From contig CM043787.1 of NCBI GenBank assembly GCA_023974075.1, forward strand, positions 40,049,668 through 40,113,667: DNA of 64,000 nucleotides, read 5' to 3'. The DNA comes from Chaenocephalus aceratus (Eukaryota > Chordata > Actinopteri > Perciformes > Channichthyidae). Shown here piece by piece: positions 41,045 through 53,002 of the stretch. Made by a program: the position numbers and the translations under genes. Within the stretch, counting starts at the first letter, position 1, and each line of letters begins with the position of its first letter. A model generated the notes under the pieces. It was not told the DNA's origin and ran no database searches. It saw nothing but the letters and a program-made list of their open reading frames with translations.

Positions 41045-41048
<4 letters not shown>

Positions 41049-41579
41049 GTGAACGCGTGCTACTTGAAAGCAGAAACAACCTTGACATGGTGCCGGCCAC
41101 CTCCGCTGCATACCAGCACACACACACATTCACACTCACACACAATGAGAGACATGACAATGACAAGTTGAATGAAGAATGAAAGGATAGATAAAAAGGT
41201 TAATGTACCTACTCTTGTTCAGAGTGCATTAAAAAACACTCGGATAACGGATGTCCTACAGACTCCATCGGCGATGCCTGGTCATTGTCAAGTCAACCTC
41301 CTCCAGGAAAAAAAGAAAATTCAAAAAAGCAAAGTTTTTATATCTCTCCTCCTCTTCTTTCTCCGGTCTTCCTCTCTCTTGGTCCTTCCTTCCGCTTGGA
41401 GGGAGCAATACAATTACCAGGCTCTGCGCAGCCTGCTCTGATCGGCACTGTGTGTGTAGCTGTGAGGGAGCGTGTCTGTGTGTGCGCCGTGTGTGTATGT
41501 GAGAGCCAGGGAGAGGGGCTATAGGTACACACAGCCAGCCAGTCAGGCAGTTGGGACGGAAAGCTGTGCTGCTGTCCTA

Positions 41580-41703
41580 ATCAACGACTTAAAGCCCCGA
41601 TAGCAGCTCATGAATATTAAGCAGCGTTTTGCATATGCAGTCCCTCAGGTCCCGCTCCTGCTGTGATTGGTGGATGGTTGACCAATGGCTGAGGGGAGGG
41701 GCG
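41580..41703 (-). promoter_or_regulatory. Candidate TATA-less promoter (GC box, CCAAT boxes, POU-type sites)
   Basis: Read on the minus strand: a GC-box-like GGGGAGGGGCGG complement (41703-41692), an inverted CCAAT (41682-41686), a forward CCAAT (41670-41666), the palindrome TTTGCATATGCA (41628-41639) and ATGAATATTAA (41610-41620), all within about 95 bp. This arrangement is typical of TATA-less vertebrate promoters. A possible non-coding first exon would end at a donor GAGCCTG|GTAATTG (exon end 41418). No coding sequence follows directly. Assignment to esrrg is inference from strand and distance. Confidence 0.4.
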
Positions 41704-42140
41704 GAGTGAAGGGTGGAGGCAAAGAGGGAGAGTGAGAGAGAAAGGGAGAAGAGCAGGTGGAGAGGGAGGGATCAGACAAAGAGGGGAAGAGAGAGGGAGG
41801 AAGGAGGGAGCGGAGAGGAGAAAGAGACAGGTGAGGGAAAGATTTAAAGCCATCCCACTCTTCTTCTTTCTCTCATTCTTTGTCTCTTGATCAGCCTACC
41901 TTTCTCAAAAGTGTCTCTCCGATGCTCTTTGTTTCTCTCATCGTGTACCTGCAATACAAACAAAGACAAGGAGTAAATATAAATAGTATTTCAAAAACTG
42001 TAACAAAGTTACAAAGCTTTTTAAGTCATGTAGCAAAGCGCTTTTCAGGCAAAACACAAAATGGATCTAATAAAATTGAAGGAATTGCCAGATCAAAGGA
42101 AAACATGTAAGCTTGACCCTAAAGCCTAAGTAATGTCACA

Positions 42141-42194
42141 CTGCAAACACACACACGCACGCGCACACACACACACACAACACACACACCCACA

Positions 42195-42224
<30 letters not shown>
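42141..42224. repeat. (CA)n microsatellite, imperfect
   Basis: CA array with CGCACGCG, AAC and ACC interruptions. Confidence 0.93.
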
Positions 42225-42227
<3 letters not shown>

Positions 42228-43147
42228 CACGCACAGTACAGCAGAGCCCATTTCAGCTCAGCAGTAAAATACGGGAATTATGGCAATTCCGAGGCCCTTG
42301 TCCTTTGTTGTGGAATGATTTGGGAATGATTGGGAAGAGGTTTCCCCGCTGCTTGCTGTTTTGTCGAGCTCCATGCTGCCTCGCCACCTGCAGGTTGTAT
42401 ATTCCCAGTATTTCCAACATTTCTAACAACTTTGAATGTGGGAATTGTCGGGGTGATGGGGATTCTCCAGGAGAATCATCTTACTGCTCCTTAGCCTCAG
42501 AGAGAGGAGACAGGGGAATGAAAAAAGAGAAAAAGTGGAATCTACAGGGGCGACTCAGATCTACTCTTGCTGTTTATTTCCACATGTTTCATCTTTTATA
42601 TCTGACTTTTCCAGCGCTCATATACCTCTGCACACAGGAGGGAGGGTTAGAGTGTGGCAGAGAGAGGGGGATAGAGAGAAAGAAATTGGAGGGGTGGAAA
42701 GGGGGGACGCAAAGATGAAAGAGAGGAGTTGTGATTAGCAGCTTTGGAAGAGAAGAGATAATAAAACATTTCCTGAAACCAATCTCTGCTTTAATGTTGG
42801 TGTGTACGTGTGTGTGTGCAACAGAAACTACAAGTTCTTTCTCTGTCTTTCGCTCTCACACACATTAACAATCAAGTCAAATGTTTCAAACCTGTCCTTA
42901 TGGTTAACAGCAGAATAACTAAAGAGTATTGCTTGGCCAGGAAGTATGGTCATTATTTAATTTGTTTGACCAAGAGAATGTGAGCAGAATGTGTTATAAG
43001 CTTTAAGGCTCTTTTCAGGAATTAAGATATTATTATTTATATATTAAATGGGAAACCACATGGACTACAAAGAAAGGAACATATACACAAAAACACACGC
43101 ATACTGATGTATCCATTGCATTCGTACATTTGCACAGAGGTATTGAT

Positions 43148-43263
<116 letters not shown>

Positions 43264-45183
43264 ATGATGTATCCAGGGGCTTATAGGCATCGACAAAGAT
43301 GAGTGTGAATCAATGCTGCCGTCACTACTGGGCAAACAAATCCTTTACTAAAAACCTCCCTCTCTGACACACACACACACAAATAGATAAAAACACAAGC
43401 ATCTGCAATTTCCTTATCTGTGAGGAAATATTAAGATGCATAGATTTCATGTTTTTGCTAAAAATAATATGTATTGAAGATTTAAAAATCAGTTTCTCCA
43501 TTTTCATTTAGAAAAATTGGGGAGAGATTCGCATGTACATTGAAACATTTCAGAGCTGCACTACAAACACAAACATTCGAAAAAACTGTTATGTGACTTG
43601 CACAAAGATAAATCAAAAGCCTGTCCGTGATGAAACTGATCGTGTTCATGGAGGCGTTTTTTCTACGTTACTTTTAAAAACATTCAATGACATTTTGCCT
43701 GAATTCCTCATTCTGTAATGTATGCATGTCTGCAGTTTGTGTTAAAAAGAGTTTTTACAACACTGTCAATCAGTTTTAGTACAATCAGCAATGTCTTTGA
43801 TGAAAAACAGCATAAGAATCAAATCTGAGGATCAAATGTCAGTCTGCATATGTGCCGAGAGAGATGCTTTAAAAAGCTGTTCTCTGTTATGTAAATAGGA
43901 AATAATTGTTATGTTAAGACACTTAAATCCTAAACCACACACACACACACGTATTAATTAACGGAGCTGTCCACATGTGTTCCTAAAGCTTCTGCATCTT
44001 CTACATGAACCCACAGATCCTCACAGAATCTCAGTGGACTCTAGTTGAACCCTGAAACAACCTCAGCTCTTTCTCTCTTCTCTCTCCCTCCCTGACCCCC
44101 AACCCCGCCCCCTGACTATTGATTGGTTTTCAGTCGGTGTGTATGTTGACAGTGACCCCTTAAGGCCACTTCTCCCTCTCACTGGACAAACCCAGCTGCC
44201 ACGCAAACCTCTTAAACACAAAGCTATTACAGTAAAAAGCCAGGGAAATACCCTGTGTGTACTTATGTGTGTGGCGACTCCATGGCAATCTGATTGCCAC
44301 GATTTGTACAAGACTGTTGATAAAATACATACCATAAAATAAAAACACCCAGCCAAGTCACAATCTAGAATACAATCATAGTTTATTATTCTATGTATGT
44401 GTGTGTGTGAATGATTTTGTTTGCATTGCCTTCCCATACCAGTAACTATGTGAAGGCTTTTGTCCTCTGCTGATCTTTCACTCTTGTGTGTTTTGACCCC
44501 GTGGTGGCAGCCTGTTGACATCTGTGGAAGAATTATCCATTGCAACTCTCACTGACATCAATCTCAGCACTCGATAGGCCACGGCAAGTTCATTCAGGGC
44601 AGTGTGCGTATATGTGTGTGTCAGTGCTGGTCAAAACAGTATTTAACAAATTCAGGAGGCGGTCAGTTAAGCAGCTGACCTCAGGCCACACATCGACACG
44701 CATGTGCCAGTCACACACATATTACTTGACTAAAGCTACAACTATCAAAGCCCCTGAAATGATATTCTTAATTATGAATATTCTGTTTATAATAAAAATA
44801 GCACTTTATTTTTTAAGGTTTAAGGTAATAAGGTTGAAGTGAATGATTGCCACAAAGCACAAAGAACAACTTAACCGAAGCTATTTGTACATTTCACAGA
44901 ACAAACAGTGAACTCTGCTTTTGTGAAGGGAAAGAACGCTGCCAACGCAGGAAAGAGGGATATAGAGAATGTAGTTCACCACTAGCCAACAGAGGGAGCT
45001 ATGGTCAGTTTGTGGCCAGCTGCAGCACACTGACTTGAGTGTGTGTTTATGTATAATATCGCATGCAAAATCAAATCATCATAAATAAAAAATGGAAACC
45101 CATGAAAATAATGCATATATAACATCCAATTACATCAAGGAACTAAAAATGCTCTCATATACTCACAAACAAGAGGCCCCCTG

Positions 45184-45185
45184 CC

Positions 45186-45216
<31 letters not shown>

Positions 45217-45219
45217 ACT
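45184..45219. repeat. C19 homopolymer followed by CA run
   Basis: 19 consecutive C bases at 45184-45202 run into a short CA array. Confidence 0.95.
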
Positions 45220-45390
45220 TACGTAGCCAGCAGGGACGGGAGGGATGGAGCTAAGTTATCTGATAGCTCTGTCAGCAGGTATAGCAGAACACAGTGTGGA
45301 AACGGACAATTTGACCACAGACCCCCTGCTCAGCCCACCAACCAGCTTTACAGAGGAGACGGAAAGATAAAAAGGACAACAGGATAATAC

Positions 45391-45392
<2 letters not shown>

Positions 45393-45442
<50 letters not shown>
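45393..45442. repeat. (TG)n microsatellite
   Basis: 50-bp TG array. Confidence 0.96.
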
Positions 45443-45444
<2 letters not shown>

Positions 45445-48400
45445 ATAAAGCAAGACATGGTAAAAATCCCGATGGAGACCTGGAAAGACATTTCTGTCAC
45501 TAAACTGTCCAATTGGTGTAATAGCAGTGCCAGGTTCTGCAGTCACAAGGTGTTATTGGGTAAACACTACACTTAAGCTACAGTTCATCTCAGGGTATGT
45601 GTGAGTGAGTGGGATAGTGTTTATCAAAGTTTGTTGCAGGACATGTATGCTACAAAATGTAAATGTTTAAGATAAACCTTAGTTGTCTGGGCAGGGAAAT
45701 AATATAAACAATGATATTTAAATGGTGATATGAGACCAGATATCGTCTTATGTTTACTATTACATAATATCCTGTGCTGTTCTTTCCTGGTTTAAAACAT
45801 TCACACACGGACAAATAAGCCAGGCAAACATTGCACAGAAAGGTACTGTACCATTTTGTCCATATAGGCTTGCTTATATATGCATACAATCAGTCAACAC
45901 GCACTACAACTGAATCCGTTTTTCAGTCTTTCATCTTCCACAAACACATAAAGTGACACTCAGAGGCTTGGGACTGTTGTTTTGCATTGATGTTAAATGA
46001 GCAGATGCACGGGTGGAACCCTTCAGTTTAGTCAAATAATCAACATTTTGTAGGCTTACACAAACACACCTGCATAGATGTACATTGCTGGATGAATCTA
46101 TCAGTATGGCCCGTCACACTGGAGACATTTTTAGATGTTATGGCTTTGATTACTACACTTATCTACCTAAATCTGTACATGTGTGTGTGTGAGCAGGCAT
46201 GAGTGTGTCCACCCAGGGAAGGGGCAGTGATGGTGATCAAGGCCAAGGAGAGAGCACCAGCTGCTGGAAAAAGCTGCTGGGTTTACAGGGGCTTTCTGGA
46301 GCCTGTCACTAAAACTCTGTCTGGGTAACCTTTGGAGGAGGATACATGGAAGTCAAACGACAAATTGTATACAGTGCCAAAATATAGATTAAGAATACAT
46401 TTAAACATTATTTAACCACACTGACAGACCTGGCACCTACATACACATTCCCACGTGCACATGACGCTTATAATCTTAGGAGATGAATGTTGTGATTTCT
46501 TTAGAACAGAGAGCCATGCGACAGGCCTATTTTTCCATACAAAGGTCAGGCAGGATTCACAGCTAGGAAGACAGAGGTGTGTGTGACAGAGAGGGCAGAG
46601 AGAGGGAGGGAGAGAGAGGGAGAGAGATGTGTGTATAATAAGGTGACAAAAAGAGGGTGAGAAAGACATTCATATGGAGAAGGTGACCTTGGCGTTTATA
46701 AAAAGAGAGCATTAACCTCCTCTAAACTTTCACATGGATTCGCTATTTGACTGTTACATACAGAATAAATTAATCTAAACTTACACACAAGCAGCGGTAG
46801 GTACCACCACCTCATCTCGTGCTTCCTTCAAAAATTAAGGTTATGGTTAAATGTTTGAGGGTTAGGTAATCGGGTAAATTCTTTATCCGGCCACATTCAG
46901 CCCAACAACTGGGAATATATGCGTGCAGGTCAGTGTGACACCAAACTCACAGAACAGAACTCACCAAACTTGCCTTGGTTATGTCTTTCCTGTGATCCAA
47001 CAATCACCAACTCTTATTTGGTCAGAATAAACCATTGCAGAGTTAGATGTCCCCCCCCTCACACTTTCTATCTCTCTCTGCCCAATGAGCAGCGACTCTT
47101 ACTTGCTTTTCTAAGGTAGACATTTTTTTATAAGATTTTTACAAAACTAACTAACCAACTACATTGCGCGAAGTATACCAACCGGTGATGTTCTCTGCTC
47201 ATTGCCTATGTAATTGTCCAAAAACAAGATCCTATGTATTTATCAATAGTATCAAGTAAAACGTGTATTACCGGTACTTGCAAGTTATTTTGGTTGCAGA
47301 GAAGATATGAGGATTTTTCACAGAAAATATACACATACATCAGGTCAGTTAGGTTCAATGGGGTGCACTTCTGGGGTGCAATGCCTAGGAAGTTGCTCTG
47401 GCTACATAGGACTGGGTCAGGTGCGGTCACCATCCTGTCAGTGGTCAGATTGAAGGTTGGCTGGACCTCCTCACAGAGTGAAAGGAGTGACCTCATCAAG
47501 CAGGGACAGGGAAAAGGGGAAGGCTTTGGGCTGGACTGGGGTGTGACCTCATCAAACGTGGACAGACAGGGCAGACATGATAGATGTCAACACTGAAGAT
47601 GTGTGTTAGTGTGTGTGCATGCAAATTCCATTCAGTCAATGTTTGTGTACTCTGCTACAGCCAACACTGTGAAACGCCCAAGCTTCCTTTCTACACACAA
47701 GATATATCTTTCTGTCATCCACAAACTGTCTTTGAAACAGCACCCGAATCAACTATGTATAAAGTGTTGTTGAGCAGATCTTCAATTTTAATTGAAGTAC
47801 CAGAAATTCATTGAAAAAAATAAACACCTGTCAGTGGTGGAAAAGCGACATTTAAAAATGAAGGGGTCAACAGACGGACAAATACGTAGCATGTTTGGGA
47901 ATCCAACAATAAAACATACGTTATTTTTAGCATTTTAGCATTATTTCTTACATTATCTTGACCTTATGATTTTTAAACCTCACTGCTACCACGGCGCTCT
48001 CTTTCCCTCCCTCCCTCCCTGCTTCCTATTCTGAGGTTTTGATATATTCCCAGGGAGAAATTAGAACCAGGATGTAATTATACACAGAGTGGGTTTTGTG
48101 TGTGAGAGTGTGTCTGAGTGTGTGCGTGTGTCTGGCGGCCTGTGTGTCTGTGTAAAGCAGTGTTTTGTATTGAAATAGGTGACTTCGGAGAGGTGCGCTC
48201 CTTTAATTACGCCGCTCTCAAACAGAACATGAGTGGGCTATTCCACTGGGATTAGTCGTCTCTCGATGCTGCCTCTTTGTTAACGCAACACACACGTAAC
48301 ACACACGCATACTCAGACACAAATATATGCCTGCCAAAAATTCCCTCTCTCCAATAGTTCAACACTCAATTTATTCAAACTGAGGTGCAAGCCAAGTGAA

Positions 48401-48971
48401 TAATTCCACTACTAATAAAGACTGTAAGAGAGACAGTGCATACAGGAGATGAAGGAGGGAAAGGGATTAAATAGCAAAAGTAGAAGGGGGGGGTTTAGAG
48501 GGAAGGTAATACAAAAAAATCAAGGACAACAAAATGAGAAATCTAACCTCAACACCAATTGGCAATTTCAATCTGGTGAGCGTGGATATTCAATTTGTAC
48601 CAGTGGTGCTTGTGGGTAACAAAAATGTAGCAGTTGAGTAAGTCAACAGTACTTTAACAATGTATCAACATTAACAAACCAAATATTAATATTCTGTATG
48701 TTGCTAAAATAAAAAGGAATACAGAAGCTTTGTTTGAGTTGATGTAAGAACAGTGTGGCTATTGCATGCCACTCTCAGAGATTAAATAGATTTTTTGACA
48801 TGCACAATGTCCCATTTTGAAGAATTTCATTAATACTTGACACACAATCTTTGGATTACAACACCAGGTCCACTAGTTGCTGCTAGGGAGCTTTCAATCA
48901 CATCATGACATCTGAAAATTACGGAGTTTGACAAAGACTTAAAGGTCCCATGTCATGGCCATTTCTACTGA

Positions 48972-51900
48972 ACATTACATTACATTGCATTTAGCTGATG
49001 CTTTTATCCAAAGCGACTTACAATAAGTGCGTTCGACCAACAAAATACAAACTTGAAGAAAACAGAATCATATAAGTACATCAGGTTTCATAGAGCAAAA
49101 ATATTTCAAGTACTACTCAACTGGCTTTAGATAAGCCAGTCCTTTATTAGTATATAAGTGCTTTGTTAATAGTTCTATTGCTCGAAGTGGAGTCGAAAGA
49201 GATGAGTTTTCAGTCTGCGCCGGAAGGTGCGTAAGCTTTCTGCTGTCCTGATTTCAATGGGGAGCTCATTCCACCATTTTGGAGCCAGGATAGCAAACCC
49301 ACGTGTTTTTGCTGATGGGAACTTGGGTCCCCTACGCAGCGAGGGTGCAGCGAGCCGTTTGGTTGATGCAGAGCGGAGTGCACGTGCTGGGGTGTACAGT
49401 TTAACCATGTCCTGGATGTAGGAAGGGCCAGATCCATTCGCAGCATGGTACGCAAGTACCATTGTCTTGAAGTGGATTCTAGCAGTTACCGGAAGCCAGT
49501 GGAGGGAGCGGAGGAGCGGCGTGGTGTGGGAGAATTTAGGAAGGTTGAAGACCAGACGAGCCGCTGCATTCTGGATGAGCTGTAGAGGTCGGATGGCACA
49601 TGCAGGTAGACCAGCCAGGAGGGAGTTGCAGTAGTCTAGGCGTGAGGTGACGAAAGCCTGGGCCAGAACCTGCGTGGCTTTCTGGGTCAGCTGGGGACGT
49701 ATCTTCCTGATGTTGTAAAGCGTGTATCTGCAGCAGCGGGTTGTAGCAGCGATGTTTGCAGTGAAGGACAGGTTGTTATCTAGGATCACACCCAGATTCC
49801 TTGCAGTCTGAGTCGGGGAAACAATAGAGGTGCCGATGTTGATTGTTAGGTCAAGAGTGGGACAATCTTTTCCCGGAAGGAAAAGCAGTTCAGTCTTGTC
49901 AAGGTTGAGCTTGAGGTGATGAGCAGACATCCACTGAGAGATGTCAGCTAGACAAGCAGAGATGCGTGCGACGACCTGGGTCTCTGAGCGGGGAAAGGAC
50001 AGAATTAATTGGGTGTCGTCAGCGTAGCAGTGGTATGAAAAACCATGCGGGCTTATGACAGATCCGAGCGAGTTTGTGTACAAGGAGAAGAGGAGGGGAC
50101 CAAGAACAGAGCCCTGAGGGACCCCTGTAGTTAATTGACAAGGGTCGGACTCGGACCCTCTCCAAGTTACCCTGTAGGTACGGTCTTTGAGGTATGAGGT
50201 GAGGAGGGAAAGTGCAGAGCCTGAAACTCCAAGTTCTTGGAGAGTGCGAAGGAGGATCTGATGATTTACCGTGTCGAATGCAGCAGACAGGTCCAAAAGG
50301 ATGATGACAGAGGAGAGGGAGGCTACTTTAGCAGTGTGCAGTTCCTCAGTGACAGCAAGGAGGGCAGTTTCTGTGGAGTGACCTGCCTTGAAACCAGACT
50401 GGTGCGGATCCAGAAGGTTGTTCTGATGGAGATAACAGGAGAGTTGTTTAAAGACAGCGCGTTCAAGTGTTTTAGACAGGAACGGGAGGAGAGAGACAGG
50501 CCTGTAGTTTATAATATCAGACGGGTTGAGAGTGGGTTTCTTTAGGAGAGGGTTTACTCTTGCCTCCTTGAGACTGTTTGGAAAGTGACCAGAAGTTAGA
50601 GAAGTGTTGATGAAATGGGAGAGAAACGGTAGAATATCAGGAGCGATAGTCTGAAGGAGGTTTGAAGGGATAGGGTCCAGAGGACAGGTGGTAGGGCGGG
50701 CAGAGGTAATGAGGGTAAGAACCTCACTTGGAGAGAGAGGAGGTCAGTGTGTGGGTGAAAGGAGGGTCTGGTGACCCAGTGGTGAGTAAAGGTGAGTCAT
50801 AAAAAGAAGAGCGAATATCATCAACCTTTTTTTCAAAGTGGTTAACAAAGTCGCTTGACAGAAGGGACGAGGGGGAAGGGGCTTTGGGGGGGTCCAGGAG
50901 GGAGGAGAAGATGGAAAATAGTTTTTTGGGATTGGAATAGGAAGATTGGATCTTATCTTGAAAGAAAGTGCTTTTTGCCTGAGAGATCGAAGAAGAGAAA
51001 GAGGAGAGGAGAGCCTGATAGGTTAGGAGGTCGTCATGGTGTTTGGATTTCCACCGTTTCCGCTCTGCTGCCCGAAGGACGGTTCTATTAGCACGCAGTG
51101 CGTCATTTAGCCAGGGAGCAGGACGGGACTGACGAGCCTGCCGAGATGTGAGAGGACAGAAAGAGTCCAGAGAGGATGAGAGAGTAGAGAGGAGAGTTTC
51201 TGCAGCAGAGTTTGGAGGTAGGAGTTGGAACGAGTCAGAGGAAGGGAGGGCTGAGAGCACCGATGAGGCAAAGGTAGAGGGGGAGAGGGAACGGAGGTTA
51301 CGGCGGACAGGTGCAGGATGAGAAGAGATTAGTTTGTTATGTTTGGAAAGGGGTAAAGAGAATGAAATGAAGAAGTGATCGGATGTGTGGAGCGGGTTTA
51401 CAGAGAGGTTAGAAGTAGTGCAGTTCCTTGAGAATATGAGATCAAGGACATTGCCAGCTTTATGAGTTGGTGGGGACGGAGACAGTGAGAAAGCAAAGGC
51501 GGTTAACAGAGATGTTAGTTTGTCTATCTTCCCTGTCTGGAGGTTGAAGTCTCCGAGAAGTACAGCGGGAGGGCCAGTTTCAGGGATGTGTGAGAGGAGA
51601 TTATCTAATTCCTCCAAGAAGTCCCCCAAGGCGCCTGGTGGACGGTAGAGAACAACAATGGTTCATTGTATAGGATGGGTTACTGTGACGGCATGGAATT
51701 CAAAGGTGGAAGGAGTGAAGTTAGGTAGCTTGAAGAGGGAAAAGCTCCATTTGGGAGAGAGCAGGAGACCAGTGCCACCTCCTCTGCCAGTGGGTCTGGG
51801 TGTATGGGAGAAGGAATATGCTGTGGAGAGAGCTGCTGGGGTGGATGTGTTGGATGGACTAATCCACGTCTCAGTGAGAGCAAGGAAATCCAGAGACTGC

Positions 51901-52174
51901 AGGGAAGCGTAGCCAGAGATGAAGTCAGCCTTAGGAACAGCTGACTGGCAGTTCCACAGGCCGCCTGAAACTAGATGTTGGATGTCAGTGGAGCATGTGG
52001 GATAGACGAGAGTAGGCCGGTTGTATCGATTACGAGATACACGGGGCCAGTGATCATTGCAAGAAGACACATGAACAGGAATGGAGAAAATACACATGAT
52101 TATAGCATGAGGGGCTAAACAACCAAATAAAATAAAACACCAGCGATACTTAGTTCAATCAAAGTAGGATTCCA
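48972..52174 (-). mobile_element. L2-clade LINE retrotransposon, nearly complete
   Basis: This is a 3.2-kb element on the minus strand, inserted in copy A of the Kolobok-like element. Comparison with copy B places the junctions at CTACTGA|ACATTAC (48971/48972) and 52174/52175. The 3' end (low coordinates) carries the tail TTTTATCCAAAGCGACTTAC (48999-49020 region), shared by teleost L2 elements and their partner SINEs, and finishes in short TGTAATG-type repeats. A 77-bp leader precedes the first ATG at 52097. No clear target-site duplication is seen; two bases may have been lost. Coding content is described separately. Confidence 0.85.
49175..52097 (-). pseudogene. L2 LINE endonuclease/reverse transcriptase ORF, broken by one stop and one frameshift
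   Basis: It encodes an apurinic-type endonuclease followed by a reverse transcriptase, used for target-primed retrotransposition. Frame one runs from the ATG at 52097 and includes LDFLALTETWISP (endonuclease Glu-Thr-Trp motif). It meets a single in-frame TGA at 51665-51663, then continues in the same frame through LLGDFN and TSDHFFISF (later endonuclease motifs) to a stop at 50726-50724. The reverse transcriptase is one frame away, so one indel lies near 50724-50750. It includes LSAAFDTVNHQILL, GVPQGSVLGPLLF and the catalytic YADD in YADDTQL, and ends at 49175 after a C-terminal domain with LDYCNSLLAGLP and LHWLPV. The total is about 970 codons, close to a full L2 ORF2. The lesions make this copy inactive. 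The last frame has no true ATG of its own; its apparent start is an internal TTG. Confidence 0.9.
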
Positions 52175-52685
52175 CATAATTCCATTGTTGAGGTCTACTA
52201 GAATAGATTTATATTGTGCAATTTTCCAAACTCACCTTGGTTTCTCATACAGCATCTCTGTATAGTATGTGTATTCACTCTCTGTCCTAAACGGCTTATT
52301 AGAGCCCCCTCCCCCCTCCCTTTGAGCCCAGTGTGCTCTGATTGGTCAGCTCGCCCAGTCTGTTCTGATGTTACAGCAGAACATCAGTGATTATGTGTTA
52401 CAATGGCGTTAGCAACCAGAAAATGACACCAGCAATGACAAGCAGATGAGAATGCTGCGTGGGGTCTGGGTGCCGTGTTGGCGGGACGTTGCACGGCTCG
52501 CTGCTGTGAGGAGGGGACAGTGTGAGCTGGTGTCGTTTCCTGGTTGCTGAGTGGGGTCTGTGAGACAGCGAGACATCGCGAAACTCAGCCTGAGCACCAT
52601 GGACGCGGGAAGGGGGGGTGCTGAGGTGGCTGCAGCACCCCCATCTGCGAGGCTCCACTAGCACCCCCCCCAGCACATCACTGAG

Positions 52686-52744
<59 letters not shown>

Positions 52745-53002
52745 AGCTCCAAGGATTGGTCCATTTGGACCAATGGGTCCATTTGGGTATGGTCACGACA
52801 CTGTATCCGGCAAGAAAGAAAAAAAATCTCCAACGAGGCGTTCTGGGGCAGCACGGACAGGTATTTTCTGTGTTAGAGTTTTATTCGCGACAGGGTATAC
52901 TTTGAGGGTTTGTCACTTTGCAGACCGTTTACATGCAGAAAAAGCTACATAACACACAAGGGGACGGGTAATAACCGGAAAAGCATGACATGGGACCTTT
53001 AA

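Larger units (their letters stand above)
48939..53002 (-). mobile_element. Kolobok/T2-like TTAA DNA transposon (non-autonomous), copy A, split by an L2 LINE
   Basis: The ends are TTAAAGGTCCCATGTCATG and its near-perfect inverse CATGACATGGGACCTTTAA, with TTAA at both outer edges. TTAA target sites and termini beginning TTAAAGG are the signature of Kolobok/T2-family elements. Without the inserted LINE (48972-52174) the element is about 0.86 kb. It contains no transposase. Internally, 52175-53001 carries a C/G-run and a TG array at 52689-52741. Copy B at 55900-56642 is homologous in the opposite orientation. The sequence AGACT also flanks both ends outside TAAAGG, so a 5-bp target duplication is a second possible reading. 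Copy B lacks it while keeping TTAA on both sides. Confidence 0.8.

Noticed and set aside
42305..42718. 137-codon plus-strand open frame
   Set aside because: No domain recognised; the C-terminal part comes from a purine-rich tract.
47831..47845. CAGTGGTGGAAAAG, a motif seen at ends of some fish transposons
   Set aside because: No matching inverted partner found nearby.
49175..50296. A stand-alone 373-residue protein starting MDLSAAFD
   Set aside because: The start is an internal TTG codon of the L2 reverse transcriptase; the reading frame continues upstream, so it is part of the broken LINE ORF.
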